DNA of 64,000 nt from Kribbella voronezhensis (GTDB lineage Bacteria; Actinomycetota; Actinomycetes; Propionibacteriales; Kribbellaceae), in assembly GCF_004365175.1 (NCBI RefSeq), contig NZ_SOCE01000001.1:2529154-2593153 (forward strand), in the 5' to 3' direction. The notes below the pieces were generated by a model. The model was not told the origin of the DNA, searched no databases, and saw only the letters and a program-made list of their open reading frames with translations. Positions within the stretch are counted from its first letter, which is position 1, and the number at the start of each line of letters is the position of its first letter. The position numbers and the translations under genes are program-made. This document shows positions 42,401 through 51,913 of the stretch, piece by piece.

Positions 42401-45400
42401 TCAGGCCGCGTAGCGTGGCGCCATTGCCTCCATCTGTTCGATGACGAGTTTGATGGCGCCCGCCTGCTTGTCCGGCGGGTACTTGTACTTGACCAGCAGC
42501 CGCTTGATGGAGGACCGGAGCTTGGCCCGTACGTCGTCCCGCACCGTCCAGTCTGTCTTGATGTCGCGGCGCATGACCTCGACCAATTCCCGAGCGATCT
42601 GCGCGAGCACGTCTTCGCCCTGGACCTCGACAGCCGACTCGTTGGTGCTGACTGCGTCGTAGAACGCCAGCTCATCCTCGGACAGCGGCGGACTGAAGTG
42701 CTTGCCGCGGTTGGCTTCGGCGGCGACTTCCTTGGCCATCTCGATCAGTTCGGCGATGACCTCGGCCGACGTGAGTTGCTGGTTGGTGTACTTGTTCATC
42801 AGCTCGCGGATACGTTCGGAGAACGCTCGCTGGCGGACGAGGTTGTTGCGCGTCACCTTGCCGGACTCCTCGGTCAGCAGGTCCCGCAAGGCCTCGATCG
42901 CGAGATGTGCGTTCTCGGCGTGCTGGACCTTGGCCTGGAAGTCCGGCCCGAGGTCGGACAGCGACGGCTTGGGCAAGCCGGCGGCTTCGTAGATATCGAC
43001 GATCTCACCGGTCGCTGTCGACGAGGCGACGAGGTTCGAGAGCAGTCGCTGAACCTCCTCGGGCACGGGTCGGCCGGACGCCTGCCGCTCTTGGGCGTCG
43101 AACTTCGCCATCCAGACGCGAACTTCCTCGTAGAACTTGGCCTCGGTCCGCACGTCCGCGAGGTTGTCTCCACCGCAGGCCAGCGCCCAAGCGCGGGCGA
43201 GCTGATTCGCGAGCTTTCGGAAGCGCTGGTTGAGGGCCTCCTCGCCCTCCACCGGCTGATTGCCCGGCGTAGCCGGCGAGCGAAGGTAGTTCGTGAGCCC
43301 GAGAGTCGCCTTGATCCAACTCGTGGTGTTCGCCTGGACCTTGCTGCGCCAGTCGTACCCAGCGCACAGTTGGTCCAGGGTGGCGATAAGGGTGCGAGCC
43401 AGGTCCGCCGCCTCGTCGACGTTCTTGCCGACCGGCTTCTTTGCCTGGTCGGTCTTCGTGTACTCGGCCAAGGCCTTGTTCAGGTTGTCGGCCAAGGGCG
43501 CGTAAGCGACGAGGAGACCATCTGGCTTGCCCCGGAAGGTGCGGTTCACGCGCGCGAGAGTCTGCATCAGCAGCGCACCCTTGAGCGGGCGGTCCAGGTA
43601 AAGGGTATGCAGCGGCGGCGCGTCGAAGCCCGTGAGCATCATGTCCTTGACGATGACGAGTTGCAGCGGATCCTCAGCGTCCTTCAGTCGCTTCTGGATG
43701 ACCTTGTTCAGTGCTTCGCGTCGTACATGCTTGGCGATCAGGCCGGTGTCGGTCGCGTCTCCGGAGTACACGACCTTGATCACGCCCTTGTCGACAGCCT
43801 CGTCGTGCCAGTCGGGGCGGAGCTTGATGATCTCTTCGTACAGGGTCGCGCAGATCTCACGCGTGGCGCCGACGATGAAGGCCTTGCCTGGTGAGGTGAT
43901 GAACGGAACCATCGCCTCGGACCGCTTCTGCCAGTGGTCAAGGATGTCGGCCGCCAGCGCCCGAAGGCGTGCCGGCGCGCCGTAGACCGCGTTGATGACG
44001 GCAACGGATTGCTCGATCCGCTCGCGTTCTACGTCGTCGAGGCCGACTGTGGCCTCGTCGGCAGCCTCGTCGAGGAGGTCTTCGCTCACCTCGCCCGCGA
44101 GCTTGACGCCGATGATGCGAGGCTCGAAGTACACCTGCACGGTGGCGCCGTCGTCGACGGCCCGGGTCAGGTCGTACGTGTCAATGACGGAGCCGAACAC
44201 CTCTTGCGTGTTCCGGTCCGCGAACGAGATCGGCGTACCCGTGAACGCGATGAATGCGGCCTTCGGGAGAGCGTCGCGGATGTGCCGCGCAAAGCCGTCG
44301 AGGTCGTCGTAGTGACTGCGGTGCGCCTCGTCGACGATCACGATGATGTTGCGCCGGTCGGTCAGCAGGGGATGATCGAGACCCGCCTCCCGTTCCTTGT
44401 CCGTCAGGCCGAACTTCTGCAAGGTCGTGAAGTAGATACCGCCCGTGGTGCGGTTTGACAGTTCGGCTCTCAGCTGTGAACGGGTTGTCACCTTGACCGG
44501 AGTTTCGGCGAGGAGTCGCGACCTGTTGAAGGTCTCGAAGAGCTGGCTGTCGAGTTCGTTACGGTCCGTGACCACGACGAGCGTCGGGTTCTTCAGCTTG
44601 GGCTGAAGGCTGACCAGGTGCGCGTAGAGCTCCATCTCCATCGACTTGCCGGAGCCCTGCGTATGCCAGACGACGCCAGCCTTGCCGTTGCTCTCGACCG
44701 CCTCGACGGTGGTCCCGACCGCTTTGGTGACCGCGAAGTACTGGTGCGGCTTGGCGATCCGCTTCGCGTATCCCTCGGCGCCCGCATCGAAGGCCACGAA
44801 GTTCCGCAACAACTGCAGGAACCGCTCTTGATTGCAGACCCCGTTCAGCAGGTACTCCAGCTCGATTCCCAAGCCGTCGTCGGACTCAACTGCGCCGAGC
44901 TTCAGCGGCTCGCCGTCGTCGTTGACGTTCCACGGCGAATAGTGATTCAGGGGAGTGAACGGCGTGCCATACCGGGCGGTGATGCCGTCGCTGATGATCG
45001 ACAGCACACAGAACCGGAAAGCTAGCGGGAACTCGCGCAGGTACGTCGCCAACTGGGCGTGAGCCGCCGCGATGTCCGCGTGCTCAGACCCAGCCTTCTT
45101 GAGCTCGACGATCACGACCGGCATGCCGTTCAGGTACAGAATGAGGTCGAATCGCCGCTCGTGCTCCGACGACCTAACGGTCACTTGGTTGACGGCGAGA
45201 AACTCGTTGTCCTCGACAACATGACTGACGAGCCTGATCGTCGGGTTCTGCTCGATCCCGTCGGAGTCGATGTAACTGATTCCGCGGTACCCGCGAACCA
45301 GAACGTCGTGCAGCCGATAGTTCTCCGCCAACGCATCCTGCGACTTCGGCGCCACGATCTCGGCCAGCGCCTGCTCGACGTACTCGCCAGGCACCTTCGG

Positions 45401-45568
45401 ATTCAGCCGCCGCATAGCCTCCAGCAATCGCCCCCGCAAGACGATTTCGTCCCATGACGTCCGCCCACCCTCAGTCCCTGGCGCGACCTCCACCCCGTGC
45501 AGCGGCTCCCACCCGTGCTCGAAGAGCTGATCCAGCGCAACCTTCTCCCACTCCGCTTCACTAACCAT
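42401..45568 (-). CDS. hsdR: Type I restriction enzyme R subunit
   Basis: 1055 residues. The N-terminal nuclease domain carries RFDLILYLNGMPVVIVELKKAG (Asp at about 141, Glu-Leu-Lys at about 155-157) and a conserved NQVTVRS lead-in. The SF2 translocase follows, with Walker A HTQGSGKS at about 302-309 and DEAH at about 413 (IVDEAHRSHYD), then AFTGTPI and the later QTLARVNRTFRGKPDG motif VI. The C-terminal helical region binds the methylase core. The start codon overlaps the stop of hsdS by one base. HsdR cuts DNA after ATP-driven translocation when the site is unmodified. Confidence 0.96.
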   Translation of the reverse strand: MVSEAEWEKVALDQLFEHGWEPLHGVEVAPGTEGGRTSWDEIVLRGRLLEAMRRLNPKVPGEYVEQALAEIVAPKSQDALAENYRLHDVLVRGYRGISYIDSDGIEQNPTIRLVSHVVEDNEFLAVNQVTVRSSEHERRFDLILYLNGMPVVIVELKKAGSEHADIAAAHAQLATYLREFPLAFRFCVLSIISDGITARYGTPFTPLNHYSPWNVNDDGEPLKLGAVESDDGLGIELEYLLNGVCNQERFLQLLRNFVAFDAGAEGYAKRIAKPHQYFAVTKAVGTTVEAVESNGKAGVVWHTQGSGKSMEMELYAHLVSLQPKLKNPTLVVVTDRNELDSQLFETFNRSRLLAETPVKVTTRSQLRAELSNRTTGGIYFTTLQKFGLTDKEREAGLDHPLLTDRRNIIVIVDEAHRSHYDDLDGFARHIRDALPKAAFIAFTGTPISFADRNTQEVFGSVIDTYDLTRAVDDGATVQVYFEPRIIGVKLAGEVSEDLLDEAADEATVGLDDVERERIEQSVAVINAVYGAPARLRALAADILDHWQKRSEAMVPFITSPGKAFIVGATREICATLYEEIIKLRPDWHDEAVDKGVIKVVYSGDATDTGLIAKHVRREALNKVIQKRLKDAEDPLQLVIVKDMMLTGFDAPPLHTLYLDRPLKGALLMQTLARVNRTFRGKPDGLLVAYAPLADNLNKALAEYTKTDQAKKPVGKNVDEAADLARTLIATLDQLCAGYDWRSKVQANTTSWIKATLGLTNYLRSPATPGNQPVEGEEALNQRFRKLANQLARAWALACGGDNLADVRTEAKFYEEVRVWMAKFDAQERQASGRPVPEEVQRLLSNLVASSTATGEIVDIYEAAGLPKPSLSDLGPDFQAKVQHAENAHLAIEALRDLLTEESGKVTRNNLVRQRAFSERIRELMNKYTNQQLTSAEVIAELIEMAKEVAAEANRGKHFSPPLSEDELAFYDAVSTNESAVEVQGEDVLAQIARELVEVMRRDIKTDWTVRDDVRAKLRSSIKRLLVKYKYPPDKQAGAIKLVIEQMEAMAPRYAA

Positions 45569-46758
45569 TACAAGACCCCCTCCACAACCTTTTCAGCCTT
45601 CCGAACCCGAACCTTTCCAGACATCAGTAACGGCAGCAGCTCGTCACGGGCTTTTACGAGCACAGCCGACTCCCTGTCGGCGGTAGCAGACATATCTAGC
45701 AGCGGCCTAATAGAGTCTGCCCATCGACGAGTTTCGGCCGGTGACAGGATCGGGATCCGGAGCGCCTCGACCGCACCCTTGTTTACATGCTGCTGGGCCG
45801 CACCAGTGGCATGCTTCAGGAGTTGATCAATCTCGCGACGGATTGCGAAATACAGCCAGTCATTCATGGCTGCATCGTCATTCCACACCCCAATCAAGGA
45901 CTGGTTTCCGCATGCCTCAATCTCAAGGCGAGCAATCTGCCCTAACGTAGCCCCCGTGATAGCCAAGATTGTTGAACCGCGTGGCATCAACTTTGCGGCG
46001 CTATTCTCCAGCGCCTCTTTGGTGATCAATTCGGAGGGCGTAAGCACGCGCTCTTCATTTGCCTTTCCCGACGCAAGCCAAGGTACTGTGCCTCCTTCCC
46101 AGAAATCTCGGCGCGAGCGACTTGGCGTTCCGCCTAGCACAATGGTTGCAATGTCGCCCAAAGTCGCAACATCTGTGACACCCGCGACTCCTTCAAGAAA
46201 CATGCTCTCGGCGAGCGCGGCAGCCGATGATGCGATCCGTCTGTTGCAGAGGACCTTGTCATCGAGCGCCCCCAGCACCTCCGCGATCGACCGCTGCTCG
46301 TCGAGTGGCGGAATGCGGACAGTCCACTGTGGCATCGAAGCCAACCCGATGCGGGGGACGGTTGCGCCATGAATCGTGTGGGTTGAAATCGTTCGCTGAA
46401 AGGTCGGGCTCAGGTAGAAGTACAGCAAGAACCGGCAATCGACGACGTCGTCGTTAGGTCGGAGAAGCGCCATCCGTCGCCCGAGGCAGGCCTGCACTCC
46501 CGCTGGCATCAAAGCAGCCTCGCCAAGGCGCGTCTCATAGGAGAATAGCAAGTCACCTGCTCGCGGGGTGACGCGTCGTGTCCATTTCACGAAGTCTTCC
46601 GGCGAGACATGGTCTGACGCATCCAGGTCGAGCCGGCCAGACTTCAGGCTGGCAATGTTGAGGAAGTACGGACCTTCCGCTCTTCGAGTCGGCGTTGCGT
46701 GGGGCCCATCGAACAACTCACCCAATGCGCCAAAGGTCGTGTTGATCCAGTCAGTCAT
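45568..46758 (-). CDS. hsdS: Type I restriction enzyme specificity subunit
   Basis: 396 residues with two target-recognition domains, each ending in a conserved helical region. The first runs from GALGELFDGPHATPTRRAEGPYF to PPLDEQRSIAEVLGALDDKV, and the second from LGDIATIVLGGTPSRSRRDFWEGGTVPWL to SPAETRRWADSIRPLLDMS. Two different domains mean a bipartite target that cannot be predicted from sequence. Base composition is visibly less GC-rich than the flanking genes, as is normal for exchanged recognition domains. It overlaps hsdM by 8 bp. Confidence 0.95.
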   Translation of the reverse strand: MTDWINTTFGALGELFDGPHATPTRRAEGPYFLNIASLKSGRLDLDASDHVSPEDFVKWTRRVTPRAGDLLFSYETRLGEAALMPAGVQACLGRRMALLRPNDDVVDCRFLLYFYLSPTFQRTISTHTIHGATVPRIGLASMPQWTVRIPPLDEQRSIAEVLGALDDKVLCNRRIASSAAALAESMFLEGVAGVTDVATLGDIATIVLGGTPSRSRRDFWEGGTVPWLASGKANEERVLTPSELITKEALENSAAKLMPRGSTILAITGATLGQIARLEIEACGNQSLIGVWNDDAAMNDWLYFAIRREIDQLLKHATGAAQQHVNKGAVEALRIPILSPAETRRWADSIRPLLDMSATADRESAVLVKARDELLPLLMSGKVRVRKAEKVVEGVL

Positions 46759-48373
46759 CGAGACGCTCCAACTGCTGACGCACTACCCTCTCAAGGCGTC
46801 CTGCCTCGTCGAAGGCTGCGAGGAGTTCCTTGGTGAGGCGCTCGATCTTTTCGTCGATGAGTTCGCCGTCGTCCTCGGCTTCCTGGGCGCCGACGTAGCG
46901 GCCGGGGGTCAGGGCATAGTCGGCTTCCTTGATGTCGGCCAAGGTGGCTGACTTGCAGAAGCCTGGAACGTCTTCGTACTTGAGGCCCTTCGCGGCTGCC
47001 GACTCTGAGCCGCGCCAGGCATGGTAAGTGTCGCCGATTTCGACTATTTCTTCGGTGGTGAGGTCTCGTTCGGCTCGGTCGATCATGTAGCCGAGGTTGC
47101 GGGCGTCGATGAAGAGGACCTGGCCGGTGCGGTCGATGGTGCCCTGGTTGCCGATGGTCTTGTCTTTGGCGAAGAACCACAGGCAGACCGGGATACCGGT
47201 GCTGCGGAACAACTGAGTTGGGAGGGCGATCATGCAGGAGAGCAGGTCGGCTTCGACGATCTGGGCTCGGATATCGCCTTCGCCATTCGAGTTGGACGAC
47301 ATGGAGCCGTTAGCCATGACTACGCCGGCCCGGCCGCCGGGCGCGAGCTTGGAGATGATGTGCTGGATCCAGGCGTAGTTGGCGTTGTTGGCCGGTGGCA
47401 CGCCGTACTTCCAGCGCGGATCCTCGACGTTGCGGGCCCAGTCCTTGATATTGAAGGGCGGGTTCGCCATGACGAAGTCCATCTGGGCATCCGCGTGCTG
47501 GTCGCGGGCGAACGTGTCGCCCCAGCGTGCGCCCAGGCCCTTGTTGTCGATGCCGTGGATGGCGAGGTTCATCTTCGCCAGTCGCCAGGTTTCCTCGTTT
47601 GCTTCCTGACCGAAGATCGATACGTCCTTCGGATCGCCGTCGTGCGCGTAGATGAATTTCTCGGTCTGGACAAACATGCCGCCCGATCCACAGCACGGGT
47701 CGTACACACGGCCGCTGTGCGGCTCCAGGACCTCGACGATGACCTTCACCACGCTCGGCGGCGTGAAGTACTCACCACCTCGCTTACCCTCCGCACGGGC
47801 GAAGCTCCCGAGGAAATACTCGTAGACCTCGCCCATCAGGTCCCGCGCGCGGTGCTCGCCTTGCCGGCTGAACCGCGCGCTGTTGAAGAGGTCGATCAGT
47901 TCGCCGAGCCGGCGCTGGTCGATGTTGTCCCGATTGTAGAGGCGTGGAAGCGTCCCACGAAGGCTCTCGTTCTCCTTCATGATCGCTTCCATCGCGCCGT
48001 CGATCAGCGACCCGATCGACCGCTCCGGTTGGTCGCCCGCAGCCGGCTTTCCCTTGGCGTTCTCGGCGAGGTAGGACCACCGGGCCTCGGGCGGTACGAC
48101 GAACACGCCGTACCCCTGGTACTCCTCCGGGTCGTCGATGAGGTCGGCGATCTGCTCCTCGTCGTACCCCTGTCCCGTCAGATCCGCCCGGATTGCCTCG
48201 CGACGCTCGTCGTACGCGTCCGAGACGTACTTAAGGAAGACCAGGCCGAGGATGACGTCCTTATATTGGTTGGCCGAGAGCGAGCCGCGGAGTTTGTCGG
48301 CCGCCTTCCAGAGCGTGTCTTTCAGTTCCTTCATGGTCGAAGGAGCCTCAGGTTGTTTCTTCCGTGGTGGCAC
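46751..48373 (-). CDS. hsdM: Type I restriction enzyme methylase subunit
   Basis: 540 residues. The N-terminal HsdM helical domain begins MKELKDTLWKAADKLRGSLSANQYKDVILGLVFLKYVSDA. The SAM motif is YDPCCGSGGMF at about 224-234 and the N6-adenine catalytic motif is NPPF at about 304, with EYFTPPSVV in front of motif I. The GTG at 48373 (VPPRKKQPE) lies 1 nt after the stop of the upstream gene; the ATG at 48334 is an alternative. It methylates adenine in the target chosen by HsdS and forms the M2S core with it. Confidence 0.95.
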   Translation of the reverse strand: MPPRKKQPEAPSTMKELKDTLWKAADKLRGSLSANQYKDVILGLVFLKYVSDAYDERREAIRADLTGQGYDEEQIADLIDDPEEYQGYGVFVVPPEARWSYLAENAKGKPAAGDQPERSIGSLIDGAMEAIMKENESLRGTLPRLYNRDNIDQRRLGELIDLFNSARFSRQGEHRARDLMGEVYEYFLGSFARAEGKRGGEYFTPPSVVKVIVEVLEPHSGRVYDPCCGSGGMFVQTEKFIYAHDGDPKDVSIFGQEANEETWRLAKMNLAIHGIDNKGLGARWGDTFARDQHADAQMDFVMANPPFNIKDWARNVEDPRWKYGVPPANNANYAWIQHIISKLAPGGRAGVVMANGSMSSNSNGEGDIRAQIVEADLLSCMIALPTQLFRSTGIPVCLWFFAKDKTIGNQGTIDRTGQVLFIDARNLGYMIDRAERDLTTEEIVEIGDTYHAWRGSESAAAKGLKYEDVPGFCKSATLADIKEADYALTPGRYVGAQEAEDDGELIDEKIERLTKELLAAFDEAGRLERVVRQQLERLDD

Positions 48374-48374
48374 G

Positions 48375-50249
48375 TCAGCCTGCTCTCTTGGTGTTGACGG
48401 GATCGATCGTGACCGCACCACTCGCAACGCCCCGGATGAGGCTGGTGGTGAGGTCATGGGTGGCTTGCACCTGACGCTGGAGATTCGCCAGGTACTGCGC
48501 GGCGCCTGCCAGCGCGGCGTCGAGCGCCTCGGCCTCACTCGCGTGAAGATCCGGCACGCTCCAGGTCTGCCAGTCGGTTCCGGGCCGGGCCAGCAGGTTG
48601 ATGATCGCCGCGAGTGCCTGCGGACCGATGGATGCGCCCGGCCGAAGCCGGAGGATCCGGCTGGGCGACGCGACCAGGGCACCGCCCTCGAGGTCCACGC
48701 GGGCCAGCGGCCGGGGTCGCTGGAGGAAGATGACGTCGCCCGGATCGGTTCGGGTCGCGCGCGGGTACTGCCGTACCGCGTCGAACGGATCGAGCCGGGC
48801 GTCCTCGGCGCTCGCATCGGCGGTAAGCACCCGTACGGTGCCGTCGTGGTTCTGATCTGTGATTTCGATATGACTGCCACGCTTCATCGCTAGCTGGCCG
48901 GCTGTGACGAGCTCTCCAAGGGAAAGCTGCCTCAACAGGATCTGCCCGGGTGCGGGCGCGGCGGTGACGTCGTACCCGGGAACCGGTTCACTCGTCGTCA
49001 GAGTCGCGGTATGGATCTGGTCTAGGTGGCTGGTGGACCCTGCGGTTCCGAGGCGGACTGCCCGTACGCCGCGAGGCACGACGGGCCCGCCGGCCAGTAC
49101 CGGAGCCAGCTCGCCACGGCGTGCATACCGATAGGCGCGGGCATCGGTGCGTACGAGGGCGGCGGATACGTCGGCCGCGAGATCCGTCAGGTCGATGGTC
49201 TCGGAGGTCAGGTCGGCCATCCGGAGCGACTGGTCGCGCCGCCCGCCCTGGACGATCCACACCGCAAGACTTTGCCGGTGCGCGGCCTTCCAAAGCCCGC
49301 GGGGCAGGCGGATCGCCATCGCGAGATTGCCCGCCCGGAGAGTCTGCGACCGCCGCTGTTCGGCGTCGCCGACCAACTCGTCGCACAGTACAGCGGCCGA
49401 GCCGAGGACGATCCCGATGTCTGTCGGCCCCAGCGAGACGACTAGCTCGTCCGTGCTCTCGAGCGCGGCCGTCTCGGACTCACCCACGACTGACACCACA
49501 CGCACCGTACCGCGAGCGTCCGTGATCACGTCGAAACCGCCGATCACGGCACGGCGCCGCAACTCGCGCCCCGAGGCAGCTGCACCAGCCAGAATCCCGG
49601 TGAACCCTTTGGCCAGCCGGTACGCGAGTCGGTGGTTTGACGGTGGCACGAGAGCAACCGATTCGCCGCCGAGGCGCGCACGCGCGGCATCGCCGACCGT
49701 GCACAGCAGTTCGACCACCCCCTCGGAGAGTCCCCGTTCGCCCGCTTTCCGCTGCAGGCGACCCGATTCGAACCGCGCCAGCGCGTCGGATACGCCGTAC
49801 GACGCCCCGACCAAGTCGTCCACATACCCGAACAGGTCCGCGTCGGCACGGAGCTCGTGGACCTCTCGCTGCAGGATTTCGTCGGCAGGATCAGCCTGCT
49901 CCGCGAGTGCATGCAGTTCTGCCGTGTCGAGTTCGACCAGCTCTGTCCCGGTCATCGAGTGCAGGCAGAGCAGCGTTACAACCTCTTCGGCATCCACGGT
50001 TTCGGGAATGGACAGAGCGGGCGCGTCCTGGCGCGCCTCCGGATTGTTGCCACGGCCGGTCTTTTCGAGCCAGGTGACGATCTCGTCGCGATCGAACCGC
50101 TCGACACCGTCGACGGTCCAGATCGCCCGTGGAAACGGGAGCTGCTGCCCATGAATCTGGGGGCGCCGGCGCCACATCGAGACCACCGGGCGGCTGACGC
50201 GGGCGAGAAGCGCCACGTCGGTCAGCGTCAGCGTCGGCCGTCGCTCCAT
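48375..50249 (-). CDS. HTH protein with degenerate methylase-like and specificity-like regions; first gene of the restriction operon
   Basis: 624 residues. Residues 1-65 form an HTH of the MerR/excisionase kind (LTLTDVALLARVSRPVVSMWRRR, DGVERFDRDEIVTWLEK). The middle (about 190-345) resembles the second half of an N6-adenine methylase (ELVVSLGPTDIGIVLGSAAVL, LRAGNLAMAIRLPRGLW, LAVWIV), but NPPF and a SAM glycine motif are absent. The C-terminal part (about 430-624) resembles a specificity subunit half (GQILLRQLSLGELVTAGQL, DPGDVIFLQRP, then a long helix). It is joined to hsdM with 1 nt between stop and start. Family not identified; a regulatory or adaptor role is inferred. Confidence 0.75.
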   Translation of the reverse strand: MERRPTLTLTDVALLARVSRPVVSMWRRRPQIHGQQLPFPRAIWTVDGVERFDRDEIVTWLEKTGRGNNPEARQDAPALSIPETVDAEEVVTLLCLHSMTGTELVELDTAELHALAEQADPADEILQREVHELRADADLFGYVDDLVGASYGVSDALARFESGRLQRKAGERGLSEGVVELLCTVGDAARARLGGESVALVPPSNHRLAYRLAKGFTGILAGAAASGRELRRRAVIGGFDVITDARGTVRVVSVVGESETAALESTDELVVSLGPTDIGIVLGSAAVLCDELVGDAEQRRSQTLRAGNLAMAIRLPRGLWKAAHRQSLAVWIVQGGRRDQSLRMADLTSETIDLTDLAADVSAALVRTDARAYRYARRGELAPVLAGGPVVPRGVRAVRLGTAGSTSHLDQIHTATLTTSEPVPGYDVTAAPAPGQILLRQLSLGELVTAGQLAMKRGSHIEITDQNHDGTVRVLTADASAEDARLDPFDAVRQYPRATRTDPGDVIFLQRPRPLARVDLEGGALVASPSRILRLRPGASIGPQALAAIINLLARPGTDWQTWSVPDLHASEAEALDAALAGAAQYLANLQRQVQATHDLTTSLIRGVASGAVTIDPVNTKRAG

Positions 50250-50320
50250 CCCGCACCTCCCTCGGTCGTTGATGGGCCAATGCTACGGCCGTTCGCCGTG
50301 AGTCCGGCTCGATACGAGCT

Positions 50321-50336
50321 GATAAGCCCTCTTATC
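50321..50336. promoter_or_regulatory. Inverted repeat GATAAG-N4-CTTATC in the divergent promoter region
   Basis: A perfect 6-bp inverted repeat lies between the restriction operon (start at 50,249) and the divergent coiled-coil gene (start at 50,429), where a shared regulator such as the HTH protein could bind. Confidence 0.5.
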
Positions 50337-50428
50337 GGTCATTACGGTTGTCGCCATAGCTTCTCGATCCCATGCTCGTCTCACCGCCGTCACCGGGACG
50401 GCACCGAGCCGAGGAGCACACCCGTCCC

Positions 50429-51847
50429 ATGACCAGAAGTGAGAACGCGGCGCACTTCGACGCCGCTCTGACAGGTCTCGTCATCGAGTCGCTGACCATC
50501 GCCGGACCTGACGTCGTACGCGAAGCACAGCACTGGACCACCGGCCGTCGCGGCCCGGTCGTCGAAGATCCGAACCAGCTGGCCGACGCCGACCTGTCGG
50601 CCTTCGCTACCCAGGCCGTCCTGCTCGGAGCGCGCGCCCTGGCGGCCACCGCGCAGACCTCCGAGGCGCGTCTACTGGAGCAGATGCTGAAGGAGGTCGG
50701 GGAGAAGACGGAAGCCGCGAGCTCGAAGGCGGCCGAGTTGACCGAGCTCGCCGTAAAGGAGGCCTCGACCGCCGTCGTCCAGGTCGCCAACGACGCGAAG
50801 AAGGCCATCACCGACGCCGATCAGCAGAGTCGCAAAGAGTTCACCGCGGCGGTTTTGGGCGCCAAGAACGATCTGACCGCCGAGATCAGGCGCCTCGTGG
50901 GCGGCGACAAGCCGGAACTGCTCGAACGTCTCCAGCCGGTGCTGGACAAGTTCAGTTCCGGGCTCGAGACACAGGTCCGGACGAGCACGCACGAGCTGCT
51001 CGAACGGGCGGCGAAGCAGTTCGATCCGACCGATCCGTCGTCGCCGATGGCCAAGCACGCCGCCGCGCTGACGGCTCAGCAGGAGAAGGTGACCCAGCAG
51101 CTCGATAAGAACCACGGTGAGCTCACGACGAAGGTGGACGAGCTGACGACCATGCTCAAGGTCCAGCAGGCGAAGACGAAGCTGGTCAACGTCACCCCGA
51201 TCAAGGGCGCTTCCTTCGAGGAACAGATCCACGACCTCCTGCGCGGCATGGCCTCCGCACTTGGGGACGAGTACGTCGATACGACCGCGATGGTCGGCCG
51301 CATACCGCGGTGCAAGAAGGGCGACGGCGTCCTCACAGCAGCCGGCTGCGCTCACGTCGTACTCGAGATGACCGACTCGCAGCGCACCGGCTGGGGCGAG
51401 TACTTCGACGAGGCCGAGCGGAACCGCGATGCGGCCGCTGCCATCGGCATCGTCCGTACGCCCGAGCAGAACGACGGCCAGTCGATCCGCGTACTTGGGC
51501 CGCGACGCATCGTCCTGGCGTTCGATCCGAATGGCGACGACCCCGAGCTGCTGCGCACCGTCGTACTGCTCATCCGCACGGTCGCACTCGCCGCGACCTC
51601 GCGGACCGGCACGAGCGAGGTAGCCACGGCCGAGGAAAAGATCGGCGAGGCACTCGCACAGCTGGACAGGATCGCGAAGGTCAAGAAGCTCGCGAACGGG
51701 ATCCAGAAGAACGCCGGAACCATCGACAGCGAGTGCACCGGTCTGAACGCGTCCATCCGTCGTCTGCTGGACGAGGCTCTCGTCGCGCTGGCCGGCTCTT
51801 CCGCCGCTCCGGCCATGTTGGCCGGCGTCGTATCGGGCGCTGCCTGA
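50429..51847 (+). CDS. Coiled-coil protein with degenerate nuclease-like C-terminal domain
   Basis: 472 residues. Residues 60-270 are strongly helical with long Ala/Glu/Lys/Gln heptad stretches (a coiled coil). From about 275 a globular domain begins GASFEEQIHDLLRGMASALGDEYVDTTAMVG, then KKGDGVLTAAGCAHVVLEMTDS, which has the D...ExK arrangement of RmuC/DUF2130-type nucleases but with Thr in place of the catalytic Lys. The acidic residues remain. The ATG at 50429 is preferred over one at 50372, with GAGGAG 12 bp upstream. It is divergent from the restriction operon. Function unknown. Confidence 0.65.
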   Translation: MTRSENAAHFDAALTGLVIESLTIAGPDVVREAQHWTTGRRGPVVEDPNQLADADLSAFATQAVLLGARALAATAQTSEARLLEQMLKEVGEKTEAASSKAAELTELAVKEASTAVVQVANDAKKAITDADQQSRKEFTAAVLGAKNDLTAEIRRLVGGDKPELLERLQPVLDKFSSGLETQVRTSTHELLERAAKQFDPTDPSSPMAKHAAALTAQQEKVTQQLDKNHGELTTKVDELTTMLKVQQAKTKLVNVTPIKGASFEEQIHDLLRGMASALGDEYVDTTAMVGRIPRCKKGDGVLTAAGCAHVVLEMTDSQRTGWGEYFDEAERNRDAAAAIGIVRTPEQNDGQSIRVLGPRRIVLAFDPNGDDPELLRTVVLLIRTVALAATSRTGTSEVATAEEKIGEALAQLDRIAKVKKLANGIQKNAGTIDSECTGLNASIRRLLDEALVALAGSSAAPAMLAGVVSGAA

Positions 51848-51913
51848 ACAAACGCCCATAACCCACGACCAATTCATTCATTAATTTCGATCCGACCCGG
51901 TGGGGGAGTCACA

